A DNA stretch of 64,000 bases from Desulfovibrio sp. Huiquan2017 (lineage in GTDB: Bacteria > Desulfobacterota > Desulfovibrionia > Desulfovibrionales > Desulfovibrionaceae). Made by a program: the position numbers and the translations under genes. The DNA lies in assembly GCF_017351175.1 (NCBI RefSeq), contig NZ_JAFMPN010000005.1, positions 124,001 to 188,000 on the forward strand, in the 5' to 3' direction. Within the stretch, counting starts at the first letter, position 1. The number at the start of each line of letters is the position of its first letter. Under the pieces are notes generated by a model, which was given only the letters and a program-made list of their open reading frames with translations, was not told the origin of the DNA and did not search any database. Below, one piece after another: positions 6,913-14,759 of this stretch.

Positions 6913-9155
6913 GGCTGCCCTCCCTTTATCTTCATGCGATGACACCAGGCGTTGTGCACCAGGTACCCGTCGTCTCTCGATTCGTATTCCACCCAGTAGG
7001 TCACCACGGCCGGGCGGAACGAGGCCAGGAAACGGCCGGTCTCGCCATGGACCAGGTGCCTTCCCGAGCGCTCGGCCTGAAGCAGGACCTTCTGCACGTC
7101 GCTCGTCAGGATGCGCCGCGCCTCCATGGCCGCCGCCCCCGCCTCGGTGCAGGTCATCCGGATCTTCTCGAAATCCTCGGCCGACACCCCGTCGGCCTCG
7201 CTCCACAGCTCGCGCAGAAGCCTTTCGCGCAGGCGAACGCGATTCTCGCGCCGCTCGGAATGGCCCGGCGTGGGCCGCGCGCCCGGTTCGCCGTCGCCTG
7301 GGTACAGCAAGTCGTAAAGATGCATGGTCCGCTTGCCCGTGCGGGCGATCATCTCCCGGCACATGGCGCAATAGGTCACGTAGTCCTCGGCCACGGCCTC
7401 GGCCCGCGCCCGTGCGGCCGCTTGACCGAGTTCCGGATCCACCTCGTTGAGCAGGCCGCCATAGCCGCAACACTGGGTCAACTCGCCGTTGTACTCCGGC
7501 TCGACCATAGACACCCCGAGGGCATCCAGCAGGCCGCGCACATCGGCGCGCAACGCTCCGTCCTCGCGGGCGGCGCAGGGGTCGTTCACGGCCAAGGTCC
7601 CGCCCGCCCTCAGGGCGGTCTCCGGCAACCCGAGGGCATTCAGGATGGACCAGTGGGAGACGATCTCCGCGTCCGGCATGGCCTCGCGCAAGGTCTTGAT
7701 GCAGGAAGGACAGGCCGCGATGATGCGCGGCGAACCGAGGCCCTCCCAGGCCGCCTTCAATTCGGCCAGGGACTCCTCGAACAGGGCTTCGCGCCCGGAC
7801 CAACGGGCCGGAGCCCCGCAACAACGCAAAATCAGCCCGACCTTGCCCAGCCGGGCCCGAAGGTCCGCGTAGGCGCGCTCCGCGCCGCCGGGGTCGGTGG
7901 CGGTCAACTGGCAGCCGGGGAAAAAGACGTATTCGCTCTCGGTCGCGCCCGGCGCGTGCCGGGCCAGGGCGCACTTGACACCGTCGGCAAAGGCCATGTC
8001 GCGCAGAGCGAACTCGTGGGCCGAAGGCGGCATGGTCCCTTTGTCGATCATGCGCCGCCGCGCTTCAAGGCAGACATCGTCCATGGCGAAGTCCTCGGGA
8101 CAAACAGTCCCGCACAACCCGCAAAGCATGCACGAATTGATCAGCTTGTTGGCCTGGCGCGTGCCCCGGACAATGGCCTCGTTGTTGTAGACCTGGCGTA
8201 TGTAGACCTTGGGGTATTGCTTGTAGTGCTTGAGATAGACGCACCCCTTGACGCACTCCATGCACTCGCACTTGAGGCAACGGGCGGCTTCCCGCACGGC
8301 GCCCGCCTCGTCGTACCCTCCATCGGCGGGGACCGGCTCGACCGGGTCAACCTTGTCCAGGCGGGTGTACAGACGCGTCTCGTAGGGACCTTCGAGCTCA
8401 CGGCTCTTGACCATGGACACGCCTTGGGAAAAACGCAAAATGGAATTGGCCGCGCGACGTCCGGCCGCGGCCATGAAAACCGGCGAGGTCTCGCCCGTCC
8501 TGCCGACAAAAAGGCCCAACCGGTTGGTACCGAGCGTGATCTCGTCGGGCTCGCCGAAGGTCAGCATCGTTTCGGGCACGCCGTCGCTGTCGATAAAGAC
8601 CGCGTCGCGCCCCTCCAGTTGCGCCTCGACCAGCTCCGGGGTAAGCGCGGCGTCCCGCTCGATGGTCACGCCCATGCGGTCCATGACCGCGAGTTCCCCG
8701 TCGAGCACCCCGTCGGGCAGGACAACGCCCACGTCCGGCCGGGTACAGTAGACGGTCACGGCGAACCCTTTGCGGGCAATCTCCCAGGCCGCGCACAGTC
8801 CGGTCATGGTTCCGCCGATGACGGCCACGGATTTACCGTTGCGCGGCAGGGGGCGGGGCGGTTTGGGCGATTGGGCCGCGTCCGCCAGGAACCGTTCCAG
8901 CGCCCCCATCTCTATGGAGCCGCCCTTGTCCTTGCGCAAACAGGCCGCCTTGCACGGCGCGTCGCAGATTCGGGCCAGCACCCCGGGCAGGGGCATCGTC
9001 TTGGCCAGCACGGCCCAGGCCTTGTCCACGCGGCGCGCAGCCAGCAGGGAACAGCACTCGCGTGCGTCCACGTGCAAGGGGCAGGCCGCCGTGCATCGGG
9101 GAGATTCCTCCTGGATGCACTTGTATTCCCACTGTCTGAGTTCCGCTTGTTCCAT
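6909..9155 (-). CDS. Multidomain Fe-S / pyridine-nucleotide oxidoreductase-like protein
   Basis: 748 residues. Residues 1-80 resemble the GltD N-terminal double-cluster domain (C21-x3-C25, C34, C64-x3-C68-x3-C72). Residues 105-250 are a Rossmann segment (VAVIGGTMTGLCAAW) whose glycine motif is degenerate. Near 315-375 comes a ferredoxin-like region (CLKCECMECVKGC; CMLCGLCGTVC). The C-terminal half carries two CCG-type domains as in heterodisulfide reductase HdrB (FFPGC...RCCGAP; NDPC...QCCGYGG). Such proteins pass electrons between NAD(P)H, Fe-S carriers and disulfides. As the first gene after mop it is a candidate electron acceptor for aldehyde oxidation. Confidence 0.85.
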   Translation of the reverse strand: MEQAELRQWEYKCIQEESPRCTAACPLHVDARECCSLLAARRVDKAWAVLAKTMPLPGVLARICDAPCKAACLRKDKGGSIEMGALERFLADAAQSPKPPRPLPRNGKSVAVIGGTMTGLCAAWEIARKGFAVTVYCTRPDVGVVLPDGVLDGELAVMDRMGVTIERDAALTPELVEAQLEGRDAVFIDSDGVPETMLTFGEPDEITLGTNRLGLFVGRTGETSPVFMAAAGRRAANSILRFSQGVSMVKSRELEGPYETRLYTRLDKVDPVEPVPADGGYDEAGAVREAARCLKCECMECVKGCVYLKHYKQYPKVYIRQVYNNEAIVRGTRQANKLINSCMLCGLCGTVCPEDFAMDDVCLEARRRMIDKGTMPPSAHEFALRDMAFADGVKCALARHAPGATESEYVFFPGCQLTATDPGGAERAYADLRARLGKVGLILRCCGAPARWSGREALFEESLAELKAAWEGLGSPRIIAACPSCIKTLREAMPDAEIVSHWSILNALGLPETALRAGGTLAVNDPCAAREDGALRADVRGLLDALGVSMVEPEYNGELTQCCGYGGLLNEVDPELGQAAARARAEAVAEDYVTYCAMCREMIARTGKRTMHLYDLLYPGDGEPGARPTPGHSERRENRVRLRERLLRELWSEADGVSAEDFEKIRMTCTEAGAAAMEARRILTSDVQKVLLQAERSGRHLVHGETGRFLASFRPAVVTYWVEYESRDDGYLVHNAWCHRMKIKGGQP

Positions 9156-9170
9156 AGCTCACCATTACGG

Positions 9171-9204
9171 AAAAAGGCGGCCCATGCCAAGGGCACGGGC
9201 CGCC
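9171..9204 (-). terminator. Hairpin with T-run between mop and the accessory genes
   Basis: On the minus strand a GGCGGCCC/GGGCCGCC stem (9176-9204) is followed by five Ts (9175-9171), directly after the mop stop. It has the form of an intrinsic terminator inside what otherwise looks like one operon, so mop should be expressed above the accessory genes. Confidence 0.75.
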
Positions 9205-9224
9205 GTTATTTCGGTTCTGTGCCG

Positions 9225-11942
9225 TTAGCCCTTGAGGGCGGCGAGCACCTTCTCGGGGTAGGCGGGCAGATGACGGATACGCGCGCCACAAGCGTTGTAG
9301 ATGGCGTTGATGATCGCCGCATGTGGGGCGGTCAACGGCATCTCGCCGACGCCGGATGCGCCGAAGGGACCGTCGGGACGCGGGCTTTCCACGTAGATGA
9401 TCTCCATGTCGTCCGGGATATCCTTGATGGTCGGGATACCGGCTCCGCCCATGTTGGCGTGCTTCTTGATATCCTCGTAATCCTCGCTGAGCGCCAGGCC
9501 GATGCCCTGGGCAATGCCGCCGTGGATCTGGCCGTCCACCAGGAGGTAGTTGTTGACCACGCCGATATCGGCCACGGTGACCATCTTCTCGACGGTGGTC
9601 TTGCCGGTGGCGGGATCAACGGCCACCAGAGACAGGAACACGCCGTACATGTAGCAGCAGAACGGATTGCCCTGGCCGTTGGCGTCGCAGTCGTTGGCCG
9701 GAGCGGTCCACTTGCCGTGATACAGCAGTTCCTTGCCTTCGGCGACCATCTCTTCGTGGGTGCGGAAGGAGCCGTCGGGCTTCCTCATGGCGGCCACGAG
9801 TTGATCGCAGGCGTTCTTGGTGGCCTGCCCCACGACGACCTGGGAGCGGCTACCGCCGGCGGGGCCCGCCGGAGGCGCGAAGCTGGTGTCGCCCATCATC
9901 AGGTGGACCTGATCCGGGGTCAGGTTCAGGGGACGCAGGGCTTCGTGGGCGGTGCCCAGGGTACCCATATCCGCGCCCTGCCCGTGGTCGCCCCAGGCGG
10001 AATACACGGTGACGGTGTTGTCCTCGTTCAGAGCGATGTCCACCTCGGCGGTGTCCGGGCCGTCCAGACCGGAACCGTACACGCCGATGGCCACGCCCAC
10101 ACCGAGTTTCTTGGCGTCGGTGGAGTTCTCGGCCGCGTACTTCTTGGCCGCCTCATAGTGAGGACGGACCTTGTCGATCATCTCGGGCAGGGAGTAGACC
10201 TCGGGATCCTGGCCGGTGGGCGTGGTGGAACCTTCACGGTAGACGTTTTTGTACCGCAGTTCCAGGGGATCCATGCCCAGCTTCTCGGCCAGCTCGTCCA
10301 TGCACACTTCGGAGGGGAACTCCGCTTCGGGAGCGCCGTAGCCGCGGAAGGCCGCGCCCCAGCAGTGGTTGGTGCAGACGGTGCGGCCCTCGCCACGAAT
10401 GGCCGGGATATCGTAACCGGCGCCGATGTACTGCGCGCCGCGCAGGGTCAGCAGGTCGCCGAACTCGGAATACGGGCCGTGGTCCACGGTCCAATCCGTT
10501 TCCATGCCGAGCAACTTGCCGTCGTTGGAGGCGGCCAGGCGCACGGTGGTGAACTGCGGAGACCGCTTGCCGGTGTACTGCTGCTGCTGTTTCCAGGTGT
10601 AGTTCAGGAACACGGGACGGCCGGTGGCCAAGGCGGCCGCGCCGACCAGCGCTTCCATGGTCGGAGAGAACTTGTAGCCGAAGGTGCCGCCGGTCGGGTT
10701 CTGGACCAGGACCAGGTTCTCGGGCTCCACGCCCAGACCGGGTGCGATCATGAGCAGGTGCAGGTGAATGGCGATGGACTTGGAATGGATGACCAGCTTG
10801 CCCTCGTCGCCGATGTAGGCGAACCCTACGTCGGGCTCGATGGGCATGTGCGGCTGGCGCTGGGTGTAGTAATCGCCTTCCACGACCACGTCGGCCTTTT
10901 CGAAGATCGGCTTGGTATCCGGTCCCTTGGCCTCTTTTTGGACGTAGTAGACATTGGGGGTGCCGGGGTGAATTTCGATGGCGTCCTCGGCCATGGCCGC
11001 CGGAGCGTTCATGTACTCGGGCAACTGCTCGATCTCGACCTTGACCAGCTTGGCGCCTTCCCTGGCCGCCTGCGGAGTGTCGGCACAGACGATGGCGATG
11101 GCGTCACCGTACTGGAAGATCTTTTCGTCGCACAGGATGGGACGATCCCAACCGTCGCCGAGGTTGCTCGGGAAGGTGATCAGGCCGGTGATGCGGTTCT
11201 TGCCCTTGACGTCCTTGTGGGTCACGACCTTGTAGACGCCGGGAACGGCCTCGGCCTCGGTCACGTCGATGGACAGGATGTTGGCGTGGGAAACCTCGGC
11301 CTGAACCAGTTCACAATGCAGGGTTCCGGGGGGCAGGCGCAGGCCCATGTCGGCGCCGAAGTCCCAGGTGCCGGTGACCTTGGCCACGGCGGACGGACGC
11401 GGGTAGCTGGTACCCCAGATGCGGCCGTCTTCGGGGATCTTGAAGATCAGGTCGTCCATGGACTTGTCGCCGCGCATAACGGCGGCAGCGGCCATGACGG
11501 CGTCCACCAGGGGCTTGTAGCCAGTGCAACGGCAGACGTTCTTATGCTTCTGGAACCAGTCGCGGACTTCGTCGCGAGTGGGGCTCGGGTTTTCGAGCAG
11601 CAGCGCATAGGTGGAGACCAGGAAACCGGGGGAGCAGAAGCCGCACTGCGCGCCGCCGTAAGCGATCCAAGCCATCTGGATGGGGTGCAGGTTGTCGGGA
11701 GTGCCGAGACCCTCAAGGGTCATGATTTTGGTGTTGTTCGGGACACGCTTCATCTTGATGGAACAGGACCGGACCAACTTGTCATCCCGCAGGATGGTGC
11801 AACTTCCGCACTGACCGGTGCCGCAACCGATCTTGACGCTGGTCAATCCCAGATTCTGGCGCAACACGTTGGCCAGGGACTCCTCAGGCTCGCACACGAC
11901 GTTCCTGGAGACTCCATTTACTCGGAGCGTCCTTTTGATCAT
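9225..11942 (-). CDS. mop: Aldehyde oxidoreductase, molybdenum hydroxylase (Mop)
   Basis: 905 residues, against 907 for D. gigas Mop. Residues 1-75 are a plant-type [2Fe-2S] domain (C40, C45, C48, C60). Residues 80-160 are the second [2Fe-2S] domain (C100, C103, C137, C139; GGAQCGFCSPGF, CRCTGYKPL). The rest is the molybdopterin cytosine dinucleotide-binding part. The catalytic base is E867 in GPFGASGVGEMPL, equivalent to D. gigas E869. The enzyme oxidises aldehydes to carboxylic acids, probably in the cytoplasm, since no signal peptide is visible. No flavin domain is present, as in D. gigas. The ATG has a GGAGG upstream. Confidence 0.96.
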   Translation of the reverse strand: MIKRTLRVNGVSRNVVCEPEESLANVLRQNLGLTSVKIGCGTGQCGSCTILRDDKLVRSCSIKMKRVPNNTKIMTLEGLGTPDNLHPIQMAWIAYGGAQCGFCSPGFLVSTYALLLENPSPTRDEVRDWFQKHKNVCRCTGYKPLVDAVMAAAAVMRGDKSMDDLIFKIPEDGRIWGTSYPRPSAVAKVTGTWDFGADMGLRLPPGTLHCELVQAEVSHANILSIDVTEAEAVPGVYKVVTHKDVKGKNRITGLITFPSNLGDGWDRPILCDEKIFQYGDAIAIVCADTPQAAREGAKLVKVEIEQLPEYMNAPAAMAEDAIEIHPGTPNVYYVQKEAKGPDTKPIFEKADVVVEGDYYTQRQPHMPIEPDVGFAYIGDEGKLVIHSKSIAIHLHLLMIAPGLGVEPENLVLVQNPTGGTFGYKFSPTMEALVGAAALATGRPVFLNYTWKQQQQYTGKRSPQFTTVRLAASNDGKLLGMETDWTVDHGPYSEFGDLLTLRGAQYIGAGYDIPAIRGEGRTVCTNHCWGAAFRGYGAPEAEFPSEVCMDELAEKLGMDPLELRYKNVYREGSTTPTGQDPEVYSLPEMIDKVRPHYEAAKKYAAENSTDAKKLGVGVAIGVYGSGLDGPDTAEVDIALNEDNTVTVYSAWGDHGQGADMGTLGTAHEALRPLNLTPDQVHLMMGDTSFAPPAGPAGGSRSQVVVGQATKNACDQLVAAMRKPDGSFRTHEEMVAEGKELLYHGKWTAPANDCDANGQGNPFCCYMYGVFLSLVAVDPATGKTTVEKMVTVADIGVVNNYLLVDGQIHGGIAQGIGLALSEDYEDIKKHANMGGAGIPTIKDIPDDMEIIYVESPRPDGPFGASGVGEMPLTAPHAAIINAIYNACGARIRHLPAYPEKVLAALKG

Positions 11943-12010
11943 AACAGTTTTCCTCCTAATTTGTTCTCACTGTCTCGCAGATACATTTGGCTCCCCAAGG
12001 GAACCGGAAT

Positions 12011-13027
12011 CTATTTACCAAAGGGACAGATGGGATAGCGGCAAACCTCGCAGGTAGCGCAAAACCCGCCATGCCCCAAGGATACGATGTCCTCGCGGGT
12101 GATCTTCTCCCCGGCCACAAGGCGCGGAACGATCAGATCAAACACGGAAGCCCGATAGTACATGACGCAACCCGGCAGCCCGAGAATGGGCACGCCGTTC
12201 AAATCGGCGACCATGAACATGACGCCGGGAAACGTGGGAGATCCGTAGGTAACGACATCCGCCCCGGTCAGGCGGATGGCCGTGGGCGTCTGATCGTCCG
12301 GGTCCACGGACATGCCGCCCGTGACCACGACCATCTCCGCACCGCCGGCGATGAAGGCCATGATGGCGTCGCGGGTCATTGCCGGGTCGTCGGAAGTCAG
12401 GGTCTGGCCCATGACCTCGGAGCCGAGGTTGGAGAATTTCTTGCGAATGACCGGCCCGAACTTGTCTTTGATGCGGCCGTGATAGACCTCGCTTCCCGTG
12501 GTCACCAGGCCGACGGACAACCGACGGAACGGACGGATGCCGACCACGTAATCGTACTCGGCACAGATGGCCTCCACCTGACGGATCTTTTCCTCGTTGA
12601 TGACCAACGGGACAACGCGGGTACCGGCCACGGGACGGGTTTCCGTGACCTGCTGGCCGGTGTGCATGGTCGCCAGGACGACCTCTTCGATGGAATTGAT
12701 GCGATTCAAAGCCTCGACGTTGACGTCGAGCAGGCCGGGCTCGGCAATGAAGTTGATGCGCCCCTCGGACACGTCCGACAGGGTGATGTGCGGCCCTACG
12801 GCCGCGCGGGCAATACGTTGGGCTGCCTCGTTCTCATGAATACAGCCGTTTTCCATGTCCAGAACGTAAATGTGCTCCTTGCCGATTTCGAGCAGCGTCT
12901 GGATGTCCTCCTCCGCAATGATGTGGCCTTTTCGGAAAACCGGCCCCTTGGTCTCTCCGGGAACGATTTTGGTCATGTCATGGCATAAGACCATGCCGAC
13001 GGCATCCTGAACGGGAACGGTCTTCAT
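12011..13027 (-). CDS. Molybdopterin-binding protein (MoeA/MogA-like) with C-terminal Cys cluster
   Basis: 338 residues. Residues about 170-310 form the MoCF/MogA-type fold (VGLVTTGSEVYHGRI, VVVTGGMSVDPDD, SPTFPGVMFM, GLPGCVMYY). The N-terminal part looks like a MoeA-style linker domain, but the protein is shorter than MoeA. The C terminus has C323-x2-C326-x2-C329-x4-C334-P, close to a ferredoxin cluster motif. It is the first gene after the operon promoter and precedes mop by 68 bp, with GGAGG four bases before the ATG. A role in inserting Mo or modifying the cofactor for Mop is likely. Confidence 0.87.
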   Translation of the reverse strand: MKTVPVQDAVGMVLCHDMTKIVPGETKGPVFRKGHIIAEEDIQTLLEIGKEHIYVLDMENGCIHENEAAQRIARAAVGPHITLSDVSEGRINFIAEPGLLDVNVEALNRINSIEEVVLATMHTGQQVTETRPVAGTRVVPLVINEEKIRQVEAICAEYDYVVGIRPFRRLSVGLVTTGSEVYHGRIKDKFGPVIRKKFSNLGSEVMGQTLTSDDPAMTRDAIMAFIAGGAEMVVVTGGMSVDPDDQTPTAIRLTGADVVTYGSPTFPGVMFMVADLNGVPILGLPGCVMYYRASVFDLIVPRLVAGEKITREDIVSLGHGGFCATCEVCRYPICPFGK

Positions 13028-13216
13028 TGTTCCTCCACTAATAAAGACTCAACATATGTAGATGCATCGCCCCGTTGCCGCGGGAACGACGACCCATTTC
13101 TGTCCAAATCGGGCGCACTGTGTCTATCTAGACATAATAGTTGGATATACGTATCCCACAATGCCCCTTAAGCACCCTTAACTTCGGCGATCGTGCGATT
13201 ATGCCGAGTTGGGCTT
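13028..13216 (-). other. Long 5' leader of the mop operon with dyads
   Basis: Between the predicted promoter and the first ATG lie about 180 bases. On the transcript there are several possible hairpins: a nested one near 13176-13200 (TCGGC with ATCG/CGAT inside, closing with GCCGA), GGATA-TACG-TATCC (13143-13156) and TGTCTA-TC-TAGACA (13121-13134). These could be operators or a structured regulatory RNA. I cannot match them to a known riboswitch by eye. The part of the gap beyond the promoter (13246-13403) shows nothing I can name. Confidence 0.4.
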
Positions 13217-13245
13217 AACATATTCCGAGGGAAAGGACAGGTCAA
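13217..13245 (-). promoter_or_regulatory. Predicted sigma-70 promoter of the mop operon
   Basis: On the minus strand TTGACC (13245-13240) and TATGTT (13222-13217) are separated by exactly 17 bases. It is the best promoter match in the 376-bp gap and points at the molybdopterin-binding gene. Confidence 0.5.
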
Positions 13246-13403
13246 CCATCTCCTATTAATTTAGCGTAAAATTTCCATAATGTTATGTGTGCGTTTTTCG
13301 AACACACCGCAACCGCAGGATATCCGTCAGGCAGAGACACGCCCGGCGGACACTATTTTTATTTCTCTAAGACATTCAACAAAACAAGTGCGCTATGTGT
13401 ATA

Positions 13404-13901
13404 TCATTCTGGTTGCGGCTCTTCGCAAAGGTCAATCCACTGCCCATTCGTCAGTGCGCCCAGCCGGTCTGGAGTAAGCCGGAAAACCGCATGCGGCGTC
13501 CCGGCGGCCGCCCAGATCTCGTCGTATTGCCGAAGGTCCTGATCCAGCACGGTGCGCAACGGAGTCCCGTGCCCCACAGGGGGGATACCGCCTATGGCAA
13601 ACCCAGTGCGATCCTTAACGAAATTCCCATCCGCCCGTTGCAGCTCCAGGGATGTCGCGGCACGAACTTTGGCCGGATCCACCCGGTTGGCGCCCGAGGC
13701 CACGACCAAGACAGGGTCACCCGTGGCCCGGTCACGGAAGACCAAGGATTTGGCGATTTGCGCTACCGCGCAACCAATGCTGTTCGCCGCGCCCAAAGCG
13801 GTCCGTGTGGACGAAGTCAATTCCCGCACATCGAAGTCATCACCCTGTTTCAACAGGAAATCCTGCACACGCTGCGCACTCTTGCTCAACTTCTCCGCCA
13901 T
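13404..13901 (-). CDS. YbaK/EbsC family aminoacyl-tRNA editing-like protein
   Basis: 165 residues. The family core is visible: an N-terminal helix (SKSAQRVQDFL), the invariant-type lysine in AQIAKSLVF, and FAIGGIPPVGHGTP, the conserved GG-x2-P-x-GH loop. These proteins deacylate mischarged tRNAs such as Cys-tRNA(Pro) or related substrates. AGGAGG sits six bases before the ATG. It is divergent from the XRE-cupin regulator gene, with which it shares a 164-bp intergenic region containing dyads. Confidence 0.9.
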   Translation of the reverse strand: MAEKLSKSAQRVQDFLLKQGDDFDVRELTSSTRTALGAANSIGCAVAQIAKSLVFRDRATGDPVLVVASGANRVDPAKVRAATSLELQRADGNFVKDRTGFAIGGIPPVGHGTPLRTVLDQDLRQYDEIWAAAGTPHAVFRLTPDRLGALTNGQWIDLCEEPQPE

Positions 13902-13980
13902 GCTGATCCTCCTTGCCGTGCAGATCGGTTTCCCTTGCCCGATCCATCGGCTCCTGCTAAGAATTTTGTTCGGACGTGAT

Positions 13981-14024
13981 AACGCACAAGAAAGGAATTA
14001 GCACCGTATGCTAAAACGCACAAG
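13981..14024. promoter_or_regulatory. Palindrome flanked by 10-bp direct repeats (candidate operator)
   Basis: TTAGCA-CCGTA-TGCTAA (13998-14014) is a 6+5+6 dyad. It is flanked by two perfect copies of AACGCACAAG at 13981-13990 and 14015-14024, starting 34 bp apart. It lies 40-85 bp before the XRE-cupin start and about 80 bp from the YbaK start. Confidence 0.5.
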
Positions 14025-14065
14025 CGGGAAGCGGAATAAAAAAAAGCCAAGCCAAGGAAGGAAGC

Positions 14066-14602
14066 GTGCCTGCTGACGACATCCGTTCGGCCATAGCCGA
14101 TCGATTGAAAACATGCCGCAAGGAACGGGAAATAAGCCTGGACAAGGCGGCTTTGCTCACGGGCGTGTCCAAGGCCATGCTCGGCCAGATCGAACGACGG
14201 GAATCCGCGCCGACCATCGCCACCCTGTGGAAGATCGCCAGCGGGCTGAATCTTTCCTTCTCCTCGTTCTTCACGGACCGGCCCGGATCGGACTACCGGC
14301 AGGTGCCCTTCCCCAACGACCCGGACATGGCCATCCGCGTTGTCTTTCCCTATGACGCGGCCACACGCATGGAGATGTTCCACGTGACCCTGACCAACGG
14401 CCATCACCAGCGATCCGCCGCCCACCGCTTTGGCGTGATCGAGCATGTGGTTACCCTTCGGGGGGTTCTCGACCTGATCTACGAGGGCAAGGTGCACCGG
14501 CTGGCCCAGGGCGACGCCCACCGTTTCCACGCCGACGTGGCCCACCAGTACAGGGCGGCCACGGGCGTCGTCGTGTTCCAGAACATCATCTGCTACACAT
14601 AG
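14066..14602 (+). CDS. XRE-family transcriptional regulator with cupin domain
   Basis: 178 residues from a GTG preceded by AAGGAAGGAAGC. Residues 10-65 are a lambda-repressor-type helix-turn-helix (LKTCRKEREISLDKAALLTG, then MLGQIERRESAPTIATLWKI). Residues 100-175 are a small beta-barrel cupin (EHVVTLRGVLDLIYEG, LAQGDAHRF) that usually senses a small ligand. This architecture is common in regulators of amine, amino-acid or polyamine metabolism. It may autoregulate through the dyad just upstream; whether the Fic gene downstream is also a target is open. Confidence 0.9.
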   Translation: MPADDIRSAIADRLKTCRKEREISLDKAALLTGVSKAMLGQIERRESAPTIATLWKIASGLNLSFSSFFTDRPGSDYRQVPFPNDPDMAIRVVFPYDAATRMEMFHVTLTNGHHQRSAAHRFGVIEHVVTLRGVLDLIYEGKVHRLAQGDAHRFHADVAHQYRAATGVVVFQNIICYT

Positions 14603-14631
14603 GATTGCACCCCAAGAATCCGGGGCAAAAA

Positions 14632-14657
14632 AAGAACCGGCCAACGAACCAGCCAAA
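14632..14657 (+). repeat. 26-bp direct repeat, copy 1
   Basis: This copy starts AAGAACCGGCCAACGAACC and ends AGCCAAA. It matches the copy at 14723-14748 at 24 of 26 positions. Each copy contains two AACCrGCCAA-like half units, so the element is itself an internal tandem. Confidence 0.8.
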
Positions 14658-14722
14658 TCAAACCTAAACCACTATCTTGACCGGGCATAAAATCTTGTAT
14701 ATTCAAGTTAGTGGACAGGCAT

Positions 14723-14748
14723 AAGAACCAGCCAACAAACCAGCCAAA
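14723..14748 (+). repeat. 26-bp direct repeat, copy 2
   Basis: Second copy, two mismatches from copy 1 and 91 bp after it, ending 11 bp before the Fic start codon and touching its Shine-Dalgarno. It could be a regulator-binding repeat or the result of a local duplication. A weak promoter (TTGACC at 14677-14682 with a TATATT 15 bases on) lies between the two copies. Confidence 0.8.
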
Positions 14749-14759
14749 AGGAGCCAGCT

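Noticed and set aside
6939-12038. A 1699-residue open frame on the plus strand opposite mop and its neighbour
   Set aside because: It is antisense to genes with clear motifs and exact family length. Its translation is rich in Gly, His, Ala and Val with no domain, which is the usual shadow of high-GC codon use.
14632-14748. A CRISPR-like or attachment-site reading of the 26-bp repeats
   Set aside because: Only two copies exist, with no integrase, cas gene or further spacers; a regulatory repeat or local duplication is simpler.
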